Shown piece after piece: positions 5,373-12,377 of a stretch of DNA of 13,480 nt; position 1 is the stretch's first letter; each line of letters starts with the position of its first letter. The notes beneath the pieces are model-generated. The model was given only the letters and a program-made list of their open reading frames with translations, had not been told where the DNA came from and did no database searches. Source of the DNA: Robiginitomaculum sp. (GTDB lineage: Bacteria > Pseudomonadota > Alphaproteobacteria > Caulobacterales > Maricaulaceae); assembly GCA_026982235.1 (NCBI GenBank), contig JALSHM010000280.1, positions 1-13,480 of the forward strand, read 5' to 3'. The position numbers and the translations under genes were made by a program.

Positions 5373-8327
5373 CTACTCAAAAGCTTCGTCTAAAATGGCC
5401 TGCTGTTCGGCCTTGTGTTTGGCGGCTATGCCAGTGGCGGTGGAGGCGGAGAGGGCGCGCCCTATATAGCGGGGCCTGGTTTTCTTTGTGCCGATTTTAA
5501 TCAAGGTTTTCTCCAAGAAATCCTCGATATATTGCCAAGCCCCCATATTGCGCGGCTCTTCTTGACACCAGACAAATTCGGCCTGCTTGAAACGGGACAA
5601 TTCTTCTTCCAGCGCATCACCTGGATAGGGGAAAAGCTGTTCGACCCGCATGATATAGACATCATCCCGTCCCGTTTTTTCCCGGGCTTCAAACAAATCA
5701 TAATAAATTTTGCCGGAACAAAGCAGGACACGTTTTATTTTAGCATCCTTGGCAAGTTTTATCTCACCCGGCTGCGGGTTGAAATCTGCATCATCCCAAA
5801 GCAATCTATGGAAACTCGAATTTTCGCCCATTTCATCCAAAGTCGACACACAGCGCTTATGGCGTAACAAAGATTTTGGCGTCATGACAATCAATGGTTT
5901 TCTAAAATCACGGTGAATTTGTCGCCGCAACACATGGAAATAATTGGCGGGCGTGGTTATATTGACCACCTGCATATTATCTTCGCCGCACAATTGCAGA
6001 TAGCGCTCTAACCGCGCCGATGAATGCTCAGGCCCTTGGCCTTCATAGCCGTGAGGCAAGAGCATGACCAGTCCCGACATGCGCAGCCATTTTTGCTCAG
6101 CACTCGAGATAAATTGATCCACCATCACCTGGGCGCCATTGGCAAAATCACCGAATTGTGCCTCCCAAATTGTGAGAGTATTGGGACGGGTCAACGAAAA
6201 CCCGTATTCGAAGCCAAGCACGGCATATTCAGAAAGCATACTATCCAGAACCTGATAACACGCTTGACCCTCGCGGATATTATTCAGGGGTGTATAACGC
6301 TCTTCGGTTTCCTGGTCGATAATATGGGAATGACGTTGTGAAAACGTACCCCGCCCACAATCTTGCCCCGATAGCCGCACCGGAAAACCTTCTGCGACCA
6401 ACGATCCAAAAGCTAGGTGCTCGCCGAGCGCCCAATCAATATTTTTCCCGCTCTGGATTTTTTCACGCCGGGCTGCGACAAGCTTTTTTAGAGTACGGTG
6501 AATGTTAATATCACCCGGATATTCGGTTATTTTCAGCCCAATATCCCGCAATTCATCGGCAGAAATTTTTACCTTGCCACGTCTTTTGACATCATCATCT
6601 GGCAAGCGCAAGCCTGACCAAACACCGTCAAGCCAATCTGGAGGTCTAGTTGTATAACTTTCCGCCTTGTCAAACTCTGCCTCTATGAATGCACGAAAGT
6701 CGGATTTCATTTTTTCAAATTCATCCGCCGTAATCGTGCCATTGGCAATCAGGCGCTCGCCGTAAATGTCGCGGGTGGATTTCTTTTTCTTGATGACCTT
6801 ATACATGATAGGCTGGGTGAAACTGGGATCATCACCTTCATTATGGCCGTAGCGGCGATAGCAAATCATATCAATAACAATATCGCGGCCAAATTTCTGG
6901 CGGTATTCTGTGGCCACACGGGCGGCAAATACCACCGCTTCGGGGTCGTCGCCATTGACATGGAAAATCGGCGTCTCAACCATCATAGCCACATCGGTCG
7001 GGTAAGGTGTCGAACGCGAATAATGGGGCGCAGTGGTAAAGCCAATCTGATTGTTGACAATAACATGTATAGTACCGCCAATACTATATCCGTCCAGTGC
7101 CGACATACCAAAACATTCGGAAACAATTCCCTGCCCTGCAAAGGCCGCATCCCCGTGCAATAGCACGGCGGTAGCCTCTTTGAAATAAGGGTTGGCGTGG
7201 TTTTTAGAAAACATTTGTTGCTTGGCGCGGGTCTTGCCAATGACCACCGGATTGACGGCCTCAAGATGTGACGGGTTGGGGGCAAGGGACAAATGTACCT
7301 CATTATCATCAAAGGCGCGGTCTGAGGAGGCGCCTAAATGATATTTAACATCACCTGAACCAAAGTCTTCCGCGCCCGCACTGACACCACCTAAAAACTC
7401 GAAAAATATAGCGCTATAGGGCTTGGACAATACGGCGGCCAGAACATTGAGACGTCCCCGGTGGGGCATGCCAAAATTGATGTCTTTCATACCCAATGCA
7501 CCGCCGCGTTTTATGATTTGCTCGAGCGCAGGCACCAAGCTTTCCCCACCATCGAGACCAAAGCGTTTGGTACCGGGATAACGCCGTTGTAAAATATCTT
7601 CAAAGGCCTGCGCCTCTATCAGTTTTTGTAATATTGCTTTGCGACCTTCGGGGGAAAAACTAATCTCTTTGTCCGGCCCCTCAATGCGCTTTTGTAGCCA
7701 GCTGCGCTCATCCGGGTCAGAGACATGCATGAACTGCACACCAAATGTGCCGCAATATGTGCGCTTTAATATGGGCAGCATTTCGTTAATGCTGGCACTT
7801 TCCATTCCCAGAACACCGCCAATATAAATCGGGCGGTCAAGATCGTCTGGGCCAAAACCAAGCAAAGCCGGATCCAGATCCTCCGGCGGCACCCTTTTCA
7901 TCAGACCCAGCGGATCCAAATCGGCCACCAAATGCCCGCGAATACGGTAAGCCCGTATCAGCATAAGGGCGCGGATACTGTCGCGCGCGGCTTGCTCAAC
8001 CTCATCATGGCTGGCCGCCGGGCGGGCTTTTTTGATCTTGGCTTTCAGGGCGTCAACATTTGTCACCCCCCCTAAAGCTTCGACCCAATCACCCCTATCG
8101 TCCTGCGGCCAATCACCCCGCACCCAAGTGGGACCTTTAGCGTTTTTTTCGGCATTGCCTATATCTTCGCCCAGCCTCGCAAAATATGCCCGCCAACTCT
8201 CGTCGACAGAATTTGGGTTCGCCGCATATTGTGCCTGCATTTGCTCTAAATAAGCCGCATTGGCACCGTCCAGATAGCCCGTATCTAAAAAGTCTTGATT
8301 GGCCTGAGAACGTGGTTTGTCGCTCAT
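5373..8327 (-). CDS. sucA: 2-oxoglutarate dehydrogenase E1 component
   Basis: A 984-residue thiamine-diphosphate enzyme that decarboxylates 2-oxoglutarate and succinylates the E2 lipoyl group. The N-terminal E2-binding motif of the family is present (FLDTGYLDGANAAYLEQM, then NPNSVDESWRAYF, residues 13-49). The E1 core shows MPHRGRLNVL (288-297), HLSLAPNPSHLEAVNP (345-360), the diphosphate-binding segment GDAAFAGQG (392-400) with NNQIGF (425-430), and RRYGHNEGDDPSFTQP (491-506). The C-terminal transketolase-like pyrimidine-binding half contains EAQFGDFANGAQVMVDQFIS and LPHGYEGQGPEHSSAR. Length is normal for SucA. The start lies 6 nt after the sucD stop, so the two are cotranscribed and probably translationally coupled. 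Confidence 0.98.
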   Translation of the reverse strand: MSDKPRSQANQDFLDTGYLDGANAAYLEQMQAQYAANPNSVDESWRAYFARLGEDIGNAEKNAKGPTWVRGDWPQDDRGDWVEALGGVTNVDALKAKIKKARPAASHDEVEQAARDSIRALMLIRAYRIRGHLVADLDPLGLMKRVPPEDLDPALLGFGPDDLDRPIYIGGVLGMESASINEMLPILKRTYCGTFGVQFMHVSDPDERSWLQKRIEGPDKEISFSPEGRKAILQKLIEAQAFEDILQRRYPGTKRFGLDGGESLVPALEQIIKRGGALGMKDINFGMPHRGRLNVLAAVLSKPYSAIFFEFLGGVSAGAEDFGSGDVKYHLGASSDRAFDDNEVHLSLAPNPSHLEAVNPVVIGKTRAKQQMFSKNHANPYFKEATAVLLHGDAAFAGQGIVSECFGMSALDGYSIGGTIHVIVNNQIGFTTAPHYSRSTPYPTDVAMMVETPIFHVNGDDPEAVVFAARVATEYRQKFGRDIVIDMICYRRYGHNEGDDPSFTQPIMYKVIKKKKSTRDIYGERLIANGTITADEFEKMKSDFRAFIEAEFDKAESYTTRPPDWLDGVWSGLRLPDDDVKRRGKVKISADELRDIGLKITEYPGDINIHRTLKKLVAARREKIQSGKNIDWALGEHLAFGSLVAEGFPVRLSGQDCGRGTFSQRHSHIIDQETEERYTPLNNIREGQACYQVLDSMLSEYAVLGFEYGFSLTRPNTLTIWEAQFGDFANGAQVMVDQFISSAEQKWLRMSGLVMLLPHGYEGQGPEHSSARLERYLQLCGEDNMQVVNITTPANYFHVLRRQIHRDFRKPLIVMTPKSLLRHKRCVSTLDEMGENSSFHRLLWDDADFNPQPGEIKLAKDAKIKRVLLCSGKIYYDLFEAREKTGRDDVYIMRVEQLFPYPGDALEEELSRFKQAEFVWCQEEPRNMGAWQYIEDFLEKTLIKIGTKKTRPRYIGRALSASTATGIAAKHKAEQQAILDEAFE

Positions 8328-8333
8328 AATTTT

Positions 8334-9221
8334 TTATCCGTTCAATACGTCCATGAGCGTAACGCCCAATTTTGCCGGGCTCGGCGAAACCCTTACGCCG
8401 GCTTTTTCCAGCGCTTCAATCTTATCATCCGCACCGCCCTTGCCGCCCGAGACAATAGCGCCGGCATGACCCATAGTGCGCCCCGCAGGTGCGGTACGGC
8501 CTGCGATAAAGCCGACAACGGGTTTACTGCGGCCCCTCGATGCCTGGTGTGCCAGATATTCCGCCGCTTCTTCTTCGGCAGATCCGCCTATTTCGCCGAT
8601 CATAATGATGGACTTGGTATCATCATCGCTGAGGAATAAATCCAGCACATCAATAAAATTGGTGCCGTTCACCGGATCGCCGCCAATGCCAATAGCTGTG
8701 GTTTGCCCAAGGCCGACTTGGGTGGTCTGAAAAACGGCTTCATAGGTCAATGTGCCCGACCGCGATACCACGCCGACAGAGCCTTTTTTGAAAATCTTGC
8801 CAGGCATAATCCCAATCTTACATTCTTCGGGGGTCAAGATACCCGGACAGTTCGGGCCAATAAGCCTTGATTTCGAGCCACACAAAGCCCGCTTTACCGC
8901 CACCATATCGCGCACAGGCACGCCCTCGGTAATGGCAACAATAAGTTCTATTTCCGCATCTATGGCCTCCAAAATACCATCCGCAGCAAAGGGCGGCGGC
9001 ACATAAATAACACTGGCCGTCGCCCCCGTGGCCGCTTTGGCTTCGGCGACAGTATTAAAATTGGGCAGGCCGAGATGCTCCGTCCCGCCCTTACCCGGTG
9101 TAACCCCCGCAACCATTTGCGTGCCGTGATAGGCAAGCGCCTGTTCCGTATGAAATGTCCCGGTCTTCCCGGTCATGCCTTGGGTGATGATTTTAGTGTT
9201 TTTGTTGATAAGTATGGACAT
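8334..9221 (-). CDS. sucD: Succinyl-CoA synthetase alpha subunit
   Basis: A 295-residue subunit that binds CoA and carries the phosphohistidine for substrate-level phosphorylation in the TCA cycle. The N-terminal CoA-binding Rossmann domain shows TQGMTGKTGTFHTEQALAYG-like sequence (about 13-32) and VTPGKGG (40-46). The ligase domain shows LIGPNCPGI (120-128), SRSGTLTYE (153-161), GIGGDP (178-183), IGEIGG with E210, and the active-site loop GRTMGHAGAIVSGG with H252. AGG lies 6 nt upstream of the ATG and directly abuts the stop codon of the toxin gene. Its partner subunit sucC, usually immediately upstream, is separated from it by about 1.4 kb holding three other genes. Confidence 0.98.
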   Translation of the reverse strand: MSILINKNTKIITQGMTGKTGTFHTEQALAYHGTQMVAGVTPGKGGTEHLGLPNFNTVAEAKAATGATASVIYVPPPFAADGILEAIDAEIELIVAITEGVPVRDMVAVKRALCGSKSRLIGPNCPGILTPEECKIGIMPGKIFKKGSVGVVSRSGTLTYEAVFQTTQVGLGQTTAIGIGGDPVNGTNFIDVLDLFLSDDDTKSIIMIGEIGGSAEEEAAEYLAHQASRGRSKPVVGFIAGRTAPAGRTMGHAGAIVSGGKGGADDKIEALEKAGVRVSPSPAKLGVTLMDVLNG

Positions 9222-9227
9222 TTTTTT

Positions 9228-9230
9228 CCT
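9228..9230 (-). promoter_or_regulatory. sucD ribosome-binding site fused to the toxin stop codon
   Basis: Read on the minus strand, the toxin stop TAA is followed immediately by AGGAAAAAA and then the sucD ATG. The Shine-Dalgarno core AGG has 6 nt to the start. This leaves no room for a promoter or terminator between the toxin gene and sucD, so sucD must be transcribed from further upstream through the toxin-antitoxin genes. Confidence 0.75.
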
Positions 9231-9665
9231 TTATTGAAATGCTAAAAAATCTTCTTTGAACGGGTTGCAGACGCGCACAGTGCCGTAGATTTGACCGTGG
9301 TTTAGGTCTTCGGAATACATTATTGTCGCTTCTGCTTTATGAGCGGCTGCCAGCAAAGCGCTGTCAAATGTATGAATTTTATACCGTCTTGTAATCTCTA
9401 TCGCCGCAAATACCAGATCCGGCGTCATCGTGATAACCTCATATTCTGCGGCAAAATTGAGCCACTGGTCAATTGTCGCCTCACTTAAGTTTGATTTTCT
9501 TGGATTTACAAGATTGTTGTGAAACTCCAGTAAAACCTGCGTAGAAATCGCATGCCCAGGCCGCTTTAGAATCTCGCTGGCAATTTCATTTTTTTTCGGC
9601 TCTAGATTTTTGTCAAAAGCAGCATAAAGCAAAATATTCGTATCAAGGAAGCATGCGCTCATCAT
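9231..9665 (-). CDS. PIN-domain toxin, VapC-like ribonuclease
   Basis: This 144-residue protein has the PIN-fold pattern of VapC-type RNases: FLDTNILLY with D8, STQVLLEFHNN with E47, HTFDSALLAAA with D101 and MYSEDLNHGQ with D120, giving a complete acidic metal-binding set. VapC toxins cleave specific RNAs (often tRNA or rRNA) when free of antitoxin. The target here cannot be read from sequence. The start ATG ATG at 9665/9662 is preceded by AGGA and lies inside the 3' end of the antitoxin gene, overlapping by 23 nt. Sampled 60-base lines in this gene count 37-38% G+C, against 53% for a sampled sucD line, suggesting acquisition. Nothing indicates inactivation. Confidence 0.88.
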   Translation of the reverse strand: MMSACFLDTNILLYAAFDKNLEPKKNEIASEILKRPGHAISTQVLLEFHNNLVNPRKSNLSEATIDQWLNFAAEYEVITMTPDLVFAAIEITRRYKIHTFDSALLAAAHKAEATIMYSEDLNHGQIYGTVRVCNPFKEDFLAFQ

Positions 9666-9894
9666 AGACTTCCTCTCGCTTTAGAATTGGGCCTTTAAAA
9701 CCACCCTCCGCCTGTGTATCGGCCAAAAGCTTTTCAGCCTTTTCACGCCATTCTTGTGCGGACAATTTGGGCTTGCTTAAAGTCTCCAGATATTTTGCAA
9801 CCAGACTGCTTACAGATGTACCTTGCTCCGCCGCATAGATTTTCGCAGACTTAAGTATTTTATCGTCTACCGCGAGCGTAATGTTTTTATTCAT
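9643..9894 (-). CDS. VapB-like ribbon-helix-helix antitoxin
   Basis: A small protein (83 residues from ATG 9894) with a ribbon-helix-helix-like N-terminus: the short strand NITLAVDD, then two helices KILKSAKIYAAEQ and SVSSLVAKYLETL. The C-terminal half is polar and ends FKGPILKREEVYDERMLP. Such a tail is typical of the toxin-binding arm of VapB antitoxins. It should neutralise the PIN toxin and, as a dimer, bind its own promoter. An earlier in-frame ATG at 9900 exists, but GGAG (9905-9902) is 7 nt from ATG 9894 and only 1 nt from the other. A perfect inverted repeat lies immediately upstream. Gene order antitoxin-toxin with overlap is the normal arrangement. Confidence 0.85.
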   Translation of the reverse strand: MNKNITLAVDDKILKSAKIYAAEQGTSVSSLVAKYLETLSKPKLSAQEWREKAEKLLADTQAEGGFKGPILKREEVYDERMLP

Positions 9895-9906
9895 AACCAT
9901 ACTCCA

Positions 9907-9939
9907 TTTTCACACAGTATATGTGTAACTGTGTGAAAA
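9907..9939 (-). promoter_or_regulatory. Operator-like perfect 12-bp inverted repeat upstream of the antitoxin
   Basis: TTTTCACACAGT (9907-9918) and its exact reverse complement (9928-9939) are separated by 9 nt. It ends just before the antitoxin ribosome-binding site and covers the predicted promoter spacer and -10 box. This is the expected position for autoregulation by a ribbon-helix-helix antitoxin or antitoxin-toxin complex. Binding itself is inferred. Confidence 0.8.
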
Positions 9940-9944
9940 GACAA
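9916..9944 (-). promoter_or_regulatory. Predicted promoter of the toxin-antitoxin (and probably sucDAB) transcript
   Basis: On the minus strand TTGTCT (9944-9939) is followed after 17 nt by TATACT (9921-9916), a good sigma70-type pair. Transcription would begin near 9909, giving a very short leader before the antitoxin ATG 9894. The spacer and -10 lie inside the inverted repeat, so a repressor bound there would exclude RNA polymerase. Confidence 0.65.
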
Positions 9945-9975
9945 GATGAATGCACAAGACTGGACAATTGCTTTT

Positions 9976-10596
9976 TCATATCCCAACCCCCACCGGGCAA
10001 GCTTGAGTGCGGTATTTTTTCTTTTGCATTTTGGCGGTATCGGCTTCGATTTGGACATGGGTGATGTTTAGGTTTGGGTGGGTAGCAATGAACGCGCTCA
10101 TAGCCCCTTGTACCAATTTGCAATTACTACACCAGTCGGCAAAATATTCTACAAAGGTAAAATCAGCTTCAGGAAGATCCGTAGCTTTTACACCCGTATA
10201 GGGTTCTATTTCATATAATTTTGGCGCGAATTTCGTCGGCTTGTTTTGCTCAAGCACCAATTGCCATAATGCGTCCGAGCGGCTGTTAAACCCGACCGCA
10301 TGATAGATAGGTGTGAGGTCTTTATTATATATGGTCAACCAAGGCACGGTTGGTGAACCGCCAAGGCGCACCTCACCTGTGCTTCCCATAGCCTCAAAAC
10401 CATTTTTCAACTGATCCGGTATCCAGGCCGGGTTCATGGTTGAGACAATATCTTGATAGGCGAATAAACAGCTCAGCTTCCATGTACCGGAGAGGTTCGG
10501 CGCCGGTTTGGCGGCACTTCCAACACCAAAAGACAAGACCGCGAGCGCCATTGTGGCACCCGTAAGCTTTCTGAAGCATGCGGAGCGGCTTGGCAC
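9976..10596 (-). CDS. Secreted thioredoxin-fold protein with WCSNC motif, possibly shortened at the C-terminus
   Basis: A 206-residue protein with a likely signal peptide: basic n-region (RSACFRK), hydrophobic core about 12-26 and a GSAA cleavage region near 29. It would act in the periplasm. FVEYFADWCSNCKLV (148-162) resembles the redox-active site of DsbD-gamma-like thioredoxins, with C156 and C159. ITHVQIEADT follows as a strand, and then KYRTQACPVGVGI resembles the approach to the cis-proline (P201). The protein ends there, before the last strand and helix of a usual thioredoxin fold. Residues about 75-118 (SPTVPWLTIYNKD...) look like a separate cis-Pro/strand/helix half. The GTG start is 2 nt after the sucC stop, suggesting translational coupling. 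I do not recognise a named family, and a redox or thiol-reductase role is inferred from the motif only. Confidence 0.72.
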   Translation of the reverse strand: MPSRSACFRKLTGATMALAVLSFGVGSAAKPAPNLSGTWKLSCLFAYQDIVSTMNPAWIPDQLKNGFEAMGSTGEVRLGGSPTVPWLTIYNKDLTPIYHAVGFNSRSDALWQLVLEQNKPTKFAPKLYEIEPYTGVKATDLPEADFTFVEYFADWCSNCKLVQGAMSAFIATHPNLNITHVQIEADTAKMQKKKYRTQACPVGVGI

Positions 10597-10598
10597 AA

Positions 10599-11933
10599 TT
10601 AGCCCGCTTGACCGTCCAGAATTTTCGCGATTGTATCTGCTTTCAAATCAGCTACACTGGCATCAATACCCTTAGCCCTAGCAATATCTACCACATCGGC
10701 TTCCCGCATTTTTTCCAAGGCAGACTTGGTATAAACGCGCCGCGCCCGCACCGCCGCAACGATTTTCTGTGCGGCATCGTCTAGGTCGTCTGCAGCTATG
10801 GCGTCAACAGGACTATCGTTGATAATGGCCTTGCCCTTGGCAACATTGGTGCCCTCAAGACGCACAACCAGCGGCACGGTCAGGCCAACTTCACCCACTG
10901 CCGTCACCACACCTTGGGCAATCACATCACATTTCATTATGCCGCCGAAAATATTGACCAGAATGCCTTTGACATTTTCATCCGACGTGATGATTTTAAA
11001 CGCTTGGATAATATTTTCAGTTGTCGCACCGCCGCCCACATCGAGGAAATTAGCTGGCTCTTCGCCGTATAATTTGATAATGTCCATAGTCGACATAGCC
11101 AAGCCCGCACCATTAACCATACAGCCAATAGTACCGTCGAGGGCAATATAGCTTAGCCCGTAATCTGCCGCCGCCACTTCTTTTTCGTCTTCCTCCGTCA
11201 CATCGCGCAAGTCTTTGATGTCGGGGTGGCGGAACAAGGCATTGCCGTCAAAACTAATCTTGGCATCCAAACAATGTAGCTTGGCGTCTTTGGTGACAAT
11301 GAGCGGATTGATTTCCAGCATAGACATGTCTTTGGCCAGAAAACCATTATAGAGTGTACGACCTAATTTATTCGCTTGCTTGGCTAGGTCGCCGGACAAT
11401 TTCAAAGCCCGCGCCAATGTGCGCCCGTGGTGAGGCATAAAGCCTGTGGCCGGGTCAATATCAAATGTGATGATTTTTTCAGGCGTATCATGCGCCACGG
11501 CCTCGATGTCCATACCGCCCTCGGTAGACGCCACAAAGGACACACGCGAAGTTTCGCGGTTAATCAAGAGGGACAGATAAAACTCTTTTTCAATATCCGA
11601 ACCATGCTCGATATAAAGGCGGTTGACCTGCTTGCCTTCCGCCCCCGTTTGCGCCGTGACAAGATGAGAACCAAGCATTTGCTTGGCATTTTCCACAACC
11701 TCGTCCACAGACCAGGCCAGACGCACACCGCCCGCATCGCCAGCGCTGGCCTCAAGGAATTTCCCCTTACCGCGCCCACCGGCATGGATTTGCGATTTCA
11801 CCACCCATAAAGGCCCACCAAGTTGCTTGGCAGCAGCCTCCGCCTCACCCGCACTAAATATAGCTACCCCTTCGCTCACCGGAGCCCCAATAGATTTAAG
11901 AACTGCTTTGCCTTGATATTCGTGAATGTTCAT
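10599..11933 (-). CDS. sucC: Succinyl-CoA synthetase beta subunit with C-terminal extension
   Basis: The nucleotide-binding subunit of succinyl-CoA synthetase. MNIHEYQGKAVL, VVKSQIHAGGRGKGK (44-58) and LEINPLIV (206-213) mark the ATP-grasp part. NGAGLAM (274-280), FLDVGGGA (296-303), VNIFGGIMKCD (326-336) and VVRLEGTNV (356-364) mark the CoA-ligase part. The normal end of the family falls near DDLDDAAQKIVAAV (382-395). The protein then continues for about 47 residues to 444, against about 388-400 in most bacteria. The extra tail contains SALEKMREADVVDIARAKG and a DLKADTIAKIL helix, like a Rho_N/SAP-type small helical domain. A good promoter precedes the gene. A thioredoxin-like gene follows after 2 nt instead of sucD. 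Confidence 0.96.
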   Translation of the reverse strand: MNIHEYQGKAVLKSIGAPVSEGVAIFSAGEAEAAAKQLGGPLWVVKSQIHAGGRGKGKFLEASAGDAGGVRLAWSVDEVVENAKQMLGSHLVTAQTGAEGKQVNRLYIEHGSDIEKEFYLSLLINRETSRVSFVASTEGGMDIEAVAHDTPEKIITFDIDPATGFMPHHGRTLARALKLSGDLAKQANKLGRTLYNGFLAKDMSMLEINPLIVTKDAKLHCLDAKISFDGNALFRHPDIKDLRDVTEEDEKEVAAADYGLSYIALDGTIGCMVNGAGLAMSTMDIIKLYGEEPANFLDVGGGATTENIIQAFKIITSDENVKGILVNIFGGIMKCDVIAQGVVTAVGEVGLTVPLVVRLEGTNVAKGKAIINDSPVDAIAADDLDDAAQKIVAAVRARRVYTKSALEKMREADVVDIARAKGIDASVADLKADTIAKILDGQAG

Positions 11934-11974
11934 TTGTATGTATCCAGTCTATTTACTGCGTAAAATTCAACTGC

Positions 11975-12003
11975 CTTATAAGCCCGCTTAACATGGGTAT
12001 CAA
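11975..12003 (-). promoter_or_regulatory. sigma70-type promoter of the suc cluster
   Basis: On the minus strand TTGATA (12003-11998) is separated by exactly 17 nt from TATAAG (11980-11975), each matching five of six consensus positions. The predicted start near 11968 gives a leader of about 35 nt before the sucC ATG, with only a weak ribosome-binding site (GGA). It is the best-matching promoter in the window and fits the highly expressed operon behind it. Confidence 0.65.
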
Positions 12004-12251
12004 CAGCAGAAACCTGCCAAAGCCGTGTTTTTTACCCCTCAACTCAAACGCCAAGCCTATAAAACTCATCACGCCCCTATAAAGTCAAGGCGATACGGAA
12101 CCAACTGGGCTGCAACTTGGATACTTACAGGCAAGCAATCAGTAGTGTGTTCACATAAGTTGCGCAATATAATAGGCGGTTTTACGGCCAGCGTGATGCG
12201 CGGTGCAAATTATTACTACAATGACAAGAGAAGATTTAAGCCTGTAAAAAC
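12004..12251. other. Intergenic stretch without a convincing gene
   Basis: Between the suc promoter and the repeats before the RTX gene I see no RNA gene and no credible protein. A 78-codon open frame at 12025-12261 (+) has no ribosome-binding site and no family-like features. A perfect TATAAT occurs at 12168-12173 (+) but lacks a properly spaced -35 box. Confidence 0.5.
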
Positions 12252-12313
12252 CATAACTTGACCTAAAAATCATAACTTGGCCTAAATTGTATATGAAAAA
12301 GGCCTAAATTGTA
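12252..12313 (+). repeat. Short direct repeats upstream of the RTX gene
   Basis: CATAACTTG.CCTAAA occurs at 12252-12267 and 12271-12286, 19 bases apart. GGCCTAAATTGTA occurs at 12279-12291 and exactly again at 12301-12313, 22 bases apart. Direct repeats spaced near two helical turns in front of a gene suggest activator or repressor binding sites, but the AT-rich context makes chance similarity possible. Confidence 0.5.
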
Positions 12314-12322
12314 AATACTTAC

Positions 12323-12344
12323 GTGTTTTTTAAGTATAAAACAC
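12323..12344 (+). promoter_or_regulatory. Inverted repeat and possible -10 region before the RTX gene
   Basis: GTGTTTT (12323-12329) and AAAACAC (12338-12344) form a perfect 7-bp inverted repeat, and overlapping arms TACTTA (12316-12321) and TAAGTA (12331-12336) form a second one. TATAAA at 12335-12340 could be a -10 box, but the nearest -35-like TTGTAA is 20 nt away, which is long. This may be an operator or promoter. Confidence 0.35.
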
Positions 12345-12377
12345 CCTATCTTTTCAATTTTATAAGGGGCGATGGTT

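Noticed and set aside
9887..10123. A frameshift that would restore the thioredoxin C-terminus in another frame
   Set aside because: The alternative frame (ending near 9887) reads GGGWDMKKQLSSLVHSSC and does not resemble the closing strands and helix of a thioredoxin, so a simple frameshift does not explain the short end.
12168..12173. Perfect TATAAT as a promoter
   Set aside because: No -35-like hexamer lies 16-18 nt upstream (TTCACA is only 12 nt away), and nothing recognisable lies directly downstream.
12025..12261. Possible 78-residue gene in the sucC-RTX gap
   Set aside because: There is no ribosome-binding site, no recognisable motif and unconvincing composition; it ends within the direct repeats.
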